A DNA stretch of 64,000 nucleotides from Cohnella zeiphila (GTDB lineage Bacteria > Bacillota > Bacilli > Paenibacillales > Paenibacillaceae). Positions 60,386 through 64,000 of this stretch are shown here, piece by piece; position 1 is the stretch's first letter, and the number at the start of each line of letters is the position of its first letter. Both the position numbers and the translations under genes were made by a program. Under the pieces are notes generated by a model that was not told the DNA's origin, did not search any database, and was given only the letters and a program-made list of their open reading frames with translations. Where the stretch lies: NCBI RefSeq assembly GCF_014212055.1, contig NZ_JACJVO010000008.1, forward strand, positions 121,923 to 185,922, in the 5' to 3' direction.

Positions 60386-61251
60386 TGAAGCGCGCGACCG
60401 GCACGGACCGGGCGTTCGGCCTCGCGGTCGTCGTCCTCCTGATCCTCGCTGCCATAGCGGCGCTTCTGCCGCTTTTCTACGTGCTCTCCATTTCGTTCTC
60501 CACGGAGAAAGAATATTTGACGCGTGGCTTTTATCTCATCCCGAAAAAGTTTACGCTGGACGGCTATTTGTATCTGATGGCGCATCCCGGCTTTCGGAGC
60601 GCCTTCCGCAACGCGGTCGTCATCAGCGTAGTCGGGACCGTAATCAACATGGCATTCACGACGTTAATGGCTTACGGCCTGTCCAAGCCGTGGCTCAAAG
60701 GAAGAGGAACAATCAATTTTCTGGTCGTCTTCACGATGCTGTTCTCCGGCGGCATGATCCCGACCTATCTGGTCGTCAACGCGCTCGGGCTGATCGACAC
60801 TTTCTGGTCGCTCTGGCTCAGCTCGGCGATTACCGCGTTCAACCTGGTCGTGATGAGAGGCTTTTTTCGCACCATCCCGATCGAGCTGGAGGAATCGGCC
60901 CGGATGGACGGCAGCGGAGAGTGGCGTCTGCTGACGACCATCATTCTGCCGTTGTCGCTGCCCGCGGTCGCCACGTTCACTTTATTTTATCTGGTTTATA
61001 ATTGGAACACGTACTTCTCGGCGATTCTCTACTTGAACGATAACCGCTTGATGCCGCTGCAAGTATTTCTGAGGCAGATGCTGATCGAGGACGATCCTTC
61101 CATCTCGAACGCGTCAAGCGTCGAATACCACTACACGCCCGCGGCCAAGATGGCGGCGATCATCATTACGGCCATGCCGCTGCTGATCGTATATCCTTTT
61201 CTGCAAAAACACTTCAACAAAGGCGTTCTGCTCGGATCGGTCAAAGGCTGA
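60385..61251 (+). CDS. Sugar ABC transporter permease (YtcP type)
   Basis: A 288-residue permease partner. The EAA loop is variant: LEESARMDGSGEWRLLTTIILPLS, with Ser in place of the first Ala. C-terminus QKHFNKGVLLGSVKG is typical. GGGGG before ATG 60385 serves as ribosome site. No ATPase gene follows; the phosphodiesterase gene does. Confidence 0.92.
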   Translation: MKRATGTDRAFGLAVVVLLILAAIAALLPLFYVLSISFSTEKEYLTRGFYLIPKKFTLDGYLYLMAHPGFRSAFRNAVVISVVGTVINMAFTTLMAYGLSKPWLKGRGTINFLVVFTMLFSGGMIPTYLVVNALGLIDTFWSLWLSSAITAFNLVVMRGFFRTIPIELEESARMDGSGEWRLLTTIILPLSLPAVATFTLFYLVYNWNTYFSAILYLNDNRLMPLQVFLRQMLIEDDPSISNASSVEYHYTPAAKMAAIIITAMPLLIVYPFLQKHFNKGVLLGSVKG

Positions 61252-61275
61252 CGCGCGGACCGGGAGGTTTTCGAC

Positions 61276-62013
61276 ATGAAAGCAACGAAGTTTATCGCCC
61301 ACCGGGGCTTCAGCATGCAGGCGCCCGAGAATACGACGGCTTCCTTCGAGCTGGCGGGGCGCACGGGCTTCTGGGGGATCGAATGCGACACGTACTGCAC
61401 GACGGACGGCCGCTGGGTCGTTCACCATGACCGGACCGTCGACCGCATGACGGACGGCACGGGAAAAGTCAAAGACTTCGCTTTCGAGGATATCCGCCGG
61501 CTGAACATCGTGTCGGGGTACCGTATCGAAGAATATCCCGGCCTGCGGATTCCGACGCTGGAGGAAGTGCTGGAGATTTGCCGCGCTCATGGTATGCACG
61601 CCTTTATCGAGATCGAGGAGTATCATCGCGACGCCGATCTCGAGGAGCTCGTTCGGCTGGTCGGAGAGCGCGGCATGCTGGGGCAATGCAGCTTCATCGC
61701 CTTCAACGCCGACGATCTGAAGAAGGTGCGGGCGCTCGACCGGCGCGTTCCGCTCGGCTTTTTGAGCGCCGAGCCGTCGCGGGAGGCCGACCTGGCGTTG
61801 ATGGAAGAACTCCAGCCGGCGTTTCTGGACTATGACTACCGGCGTCTGACGCCGGAAGACGTCCGGGAGCTGACGGCTGCGGGCGTCGACGTCTCCATCT
61901 GGACCGTCAATTCCCGCGGCGAGGCGCTGCCTTTTATCGAGGCCGGCGTCGCTTATGTGACGACGGATACGATTCTGGAGGAGGAATCGCCTCCCGCCCG
62001 TTTCGAGTCGTAA
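61276..62013 (+). CDS. Glycerophosphodiester phosphodiesterase family protein
   Basis: A 245-residue TIM-barrel hydrolase with H9 (AHRGF), E36 and D38 (GIECDTY) and H51 (VHHDRTVDR), the metal and catalytic set of GlpQ/UgpQ enzymes. No signal peptide, so it cleaves phosphodiesters in the cytoplasm. As the last gene of an importer operon it suggests that the imported ligand is, or carries, a glycerophosphodiester. GGGAGG lies upstream of ATG 61276. Its stop codon lies inside the first unit of a tandem repeat. Confidence 0.9.
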   Translation: MKATKFIAHRGFSMQAPENTTASFELAGRTGFWGIECDTYCTTDGRWVVHHDRTVDRMTDGTGKVKDFAFEDIRRLNIVSGYRIEEYPGLRIPTLEEVLEICRAHGMHAFIEIEEYHRDADLEELVRLVGERGMLGQCSFIAFNADDLKKVRALDRRVPLGFLSAEPSREADLALMEELQPAFLDYDYRRLTPEDVRELTAAGVDVSIWTVNSRGEALPFIEAGVAYVTTDTILEEESPPARFES

Positions 62014-62134
62014 CGAATCTATGGAGGAGCCGCTCTAATCCAGAGGAGCTATAATGAATCTAGAGGAGCCCTAGAGGAACCGTAGCGAGTCTAGAGGAGG
62101 CGTAACGTATCTCTAGAGGAGCCGTAACGAAACC
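62010..62134 (+). repeat. Degenerate tandem repeat, unit about 20 bp
   Basis: Six to seven units of the type GTAACGAATCTAGAGGAGCC run from the GDPD stop codon to 62123 (units at 62010, 62032, 62051, 62071 partial, 62082 and 62102). The last one merges into a copy of the 27-bp element at 62125. Confidence 0.75.
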
Positions 62135-62307
62135 AGCCGACGCTATTTGCCCGTTTTGAGCGTTTTTTTTCCGCTAACGAATCTACGTGACCTTATTCGC
62201 CGTTTTTCCCGTCTGAAGCGTCGGTTTGGTCTCGAATAAGATCATCTCGTTTCGTTAGAATTTTCAGCAGCCTCTCTATCGCCAAATAGCGATTCTGAGT
62301 TTCGTTA
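62125..62307. repeat. Cluster of four 27-bp dispersed elements in inverted order
   Basis: Copies: + 62125-62151, + 62175-62201, - 62231-62257, - 62281-62307. Each has TAACGAA(T/A)C, 7 variable bases, then an 11-base block around CTTATTCG or GCTATTTG. Two face one way and two the other, so the RNA could fold into long hairpins. Confidence 0.75.
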
Positions 62308-62536
62308 GCGCTCTGGGGCGGACGAAAGGTCCGGGGCGCCGGGCAGGAGCAACACCGTATCCGCGTCGAACAGAGGCTTCACCGCACCGGCACTGAGCAG
62401 AAGCGTCACCGCATCGTCACCGACCAGTAGTATCACCGCACCGGCACTGAGCAGAAGCAACGCCGCAACGTCACCGACCAGTAGCATCAACGCACGGACC
62501 GAGCAAAAGTGTCGCTGTACCGGACCGGCCGGAGCT
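62308..62536. other. Non-coding stretch with a 54-bp tandem repeat
   Basis: TCACCGCACCGGCACTGAGC starts at 62379 and again at 62433, a period of 54 bases; a third partial unit runs to about 62500. A - strand frame (62305-62694) crosses it but overlaps the GNAT gene out of frame and shows only Leu/Ala/Val-rich repeats, so it is not called as a gene. Confidence 0.6.
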
Positions 62537-63562
62537 TCAGTTCTTCTCGGCCGACCGAAGACAACGCTCAATTTCCCGCAGGTTTCCGGACATTCGGTAG
62601 GTTCCGCGCAGCGGCTTGTAGCCCAGGGAACGATTGAGGCGCAGAATCGGCTCGTTCGCGGAATCGTTGTCCGTGCGGAGATAATCCGCGCCATGCCGCT
62701 TGGCCATTCGAATGGCCAACAGCTTGAGGGCCGTCGCGATCCGGCGGCCCCGGTAGGCGGGGCTTACGCCGGTAAATTCGTGGTACATTCCGTTCGTCTG
62801 CTAATGGTGCAGCACGTTGGAGACGCCGACGAACCGGCTGTCATGAACAGCGAGCAGGACCCGTTCGGGAGCCCATCCGTCCGCCTGCAGATGCCATTTC
62901 CGCCATTCGTCGACGGGCGGAACTTGACCGGTAAAGCCCGGAATATCGACCAAAGTCAGCTTGTACAGTTCATACAGCTTGTTCTCGCTGTCCTCGCCGG
63001 GTACATCCGCCAGCGTCGAGAACCGAATGCCGTCCCGTTCCAGCTCTTGCAGGAGATCTTCCGTACCGGCAGGTTCCGCGCTCGGTCTCGTCAAATCCAG
63101 CACCGACTGAAAAGCGTGCCGTTCAATCGCCAGCCCAAATCGCCCGGCGAAACGAAGCGCTTCCGGCTGGTCGTCCCAAATTTCCACGACCGCGGTATCG
63201 GCGCCGAGTCCGGATCCCCATTCCGCCAGGTGCCGCGCCAGAAGCCGACCGACCCCGCGCTTGCGGTACGGCTCCGCCACGACAAGCGTATGGTTCAGGC
63301 AGCCCGGCTCCGTCCAGGGCGCCCGCCACGACCATACGTAGCCGACGATCTCGTCCCTTTCGTTCACCGCCGCATAACGGGTGCGGTCGTATCCCGCAAG
63401 CCGGCCGTTCTCATCCATATATGTGTGTCCGAACTCATACAGCTTCGTATCATCCTCTTGCAGCCGCTCCGCCGTGGCCGGTTCCGACCCATGCGTGTTC
63501 AGCGGCTTCGCCAATGGCGCATAATCGTCCGGAAGCCGTAACGGCCTCAGCTTGATGGACAT
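62537..63562 (-). pseudogene. Tandem-GNAT acetyltransferase gene interrupted by one in-frame TAG
   Basis: ATG 63562 (AAAGGAGG 8 bases upstream) opens a two-domain GNAT of 341 codons. The first domain has VVAEPYRKRGVGRLLARHL. The frame runs to TAG at 62801-62803 inside the second domain, after FVGVSNVLHH. It then continues without a frame change as QTNGMYHEFTGVSPAYRGRR, which completes the second acetyl-CoA motif, and ends at 62537. One base (AAG or CAG to TAG) would explain the stop. The first 253 residues might still be made; ATG 62788 might start the rest. A sequencing error or readthrough is also possible. Confidence 0.75.
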
Positions 63563-63726
63563 GGCCTTGCCTCCTTTTACAGCCGGGAAATTCATCCTTG
63601 CAGATCGATTATACAGGGCAAGCAGCGAAATGTTGTTGGAACAGCCGGCTATAACCATTCTTTCTTGCTGACCGCCGCGATCGCCCGCTGTAACCGCCTT
63701 AGAGGCTTCCTTCGCCAATTGCGCTC

Positions 63727-63755
63727 TTGACACCGCTTTTCGAAGGAGATAGAAT
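63727..63755 (+). promoter_or_regulatory. Sigma-A promoter of the T-box transcript
   Basis: TTGACA (63727-63732), exactly 17 bases, TAGAAT (63750-63755). Confidence 0.75.
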
Positions 63756-63761
63756 AATCGA

Positions 63762-63977
63762 ACAATTCCAAATTCGGATCATGCCGATGAAGAGATTCCA
63801 ACTCGGAGGCGTTCTCGTCAAGAGCAGCCCGCGCGAAGGGCTGTATCCTAAGCTTACCGGCCCCGCCCGTTACCGCGGAACCAAGAGGATCGAGCCGCTA
63901 TCGCGCGGCTCGGTCAAGTTGGGTGGCACCGCGAGCTGACGCTCCTCGTCCCAATTCGGACGAGGGGCGTCTTTTTG
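63762..63977 (+). ncRNA. T-box leader (tRNA-sensing riboswitch)
   Basis: The T-box sequence GGGTGGCACCGCGAGC is at about 63921-63936, followed by the terminator CGCTCCTCGTCC...GGACGAGGGGCG with TTTTT at 63973-63977. Upstream lie GATGAAGAGA of Stem I, and hairpins AGCCC/GGGCT and GAGCCGC/GCGGCTC as in Stems II-III. Uncharged tRNA binding would favour the antiterminator. The specifier codon could not be assigned with confidence. The controlled gene, an aminoacyl-tRNA synthetase or amino acid gene, lies beyond the window. The short + frame across this region is not a gene. Confidence 0.88.
63939..63977 (+). terminator. Regulated terminator of the T-box leader
   Basis: GACGCTCCTCGTCC pairs with GGACGAGGGGCGTC around CAATTC, followed by five T. 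Confidence 0.88.
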
Positions 63978-64000
63978 TTTTCGCGTGCCCAGCCAAGCAC

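Noticed and set aside
62010..62500. CRISPR array
   Set aside because: The repeats are degenerate, of unequal length and not separated by spacers of constant size; no cas genes are near.
62305..62694. - strand frame of 129 codons with Leu/Ala/Val-rich repeats
   Set aside because: It overlaps the GNAT gene out of frame, has no ribosome site, and its repeats simply translate the 54-bp DNA tandem repeat.
63727..63939. + strand frame of 70 codons near the end
   Set aside because: It lies over the promoter, T-box leader and terminator and is not conserved-looking protein.

Overview
The window looks like the chromosome of a Paenibacillaceae-type bacterium (Paenibacillus or Cohnella-like, phylum Bacillota). 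Codon use is GC-rich, Shine-Dalgarno sites are strong (AGGAGG, GGGGAGG), several starts are TTG or GTG, promoters are of sigma-A type, there is a T-box leader, and lipoprotein solute-binding proteins are paired with YesM-type histidine kinases and AraC-type response regulators. No rRNA, tRNA, CRISPR array, transposase or phage gene was seen. Almost all of the window is accessory carbohydrate metabolism, arranged as independent import-and-degrade cassettes.

Layout. (1) 1-14305: the end of a glycosidase gene, an AraC-type response regulator, then a long + strand run with a sugar-binding lipoprotein, two permeases, a GH36 alpha-galactosidase, an enolase-superfamily dehydratase, an SDR, a zinc dehydrogenase, a cupin, an aldose-epimerase-like protein and a fumarylacetoacetate-hydrolase-family enzyme. 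Together these read as uptake, hydrolysis and non-phosphorylative oxidation of a galactoside or a related sugar. (2) 14306-16084: debris of two deleted regulators, then a thiol peroxidase-like protein and a TetR regulator on the - strand. (3) 16125-32188: a sialidase-fold protein facing an iron-dependent dehydrogenase and a PrpR-like regulator, followed by an importer, a four-carbon-acid sugar kinase, a PdxA2-like dehydrogenase, a DapA-family aldolase, TerC, a second sialidase-fold protein and an MGH1-like glycosidase. (4) 32340-41860: sensor kinase, response regulator, importer, sugar isomerase/epimerase-like protein and two zinc dehydrogenases. (5) 42111-47072: a 1372-residue secreted beta-helix protein and a GNAT. 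(6) 47197-49132: a - strand pair (mandelate racemase family and phytanoyl-CoA dioxygenase family). (7) 49392-52718: Nudix, sulfatase and GH43. (8) 52754-54739: a decayed reductase gene and a MATE exporter. (9) 54926-62013: response regulator, kinase, importer and glycerophosphodiester phosphodiesterase. (10) 62014-63977: a dense block of short repeats, a GNAT gene cut by an in-frame amber codon, and a T-box leader whose gene lies outside the window.

How it fits together. Four importers each have a binding lipoprotein and two permeases but no ATPase, so they probably share an MsmX-type ATPase encoded elsewhere. Three of the four have an AraC-type response regulator next to them, and their promoters have a -10 box without a convincing -35 box, as expected for activator dependence. 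The fourth (cassette 3) has instead a PrpR-N regulator whose AAA+ domain has lost the sigma-54 contact loop. A 21-bp palindrome occurs both upstream of the regulator's own operon and upstream of the importer. That regulator with its operator pair, the odd gene content of cassette 3, the oxidative pathway of cassette 1 and a 27-bp dispersed repeat family (eight copies in two intergenic regions) are the most interesting items. Functions are inferred from recognisable motifs and context only; no database search was possible.
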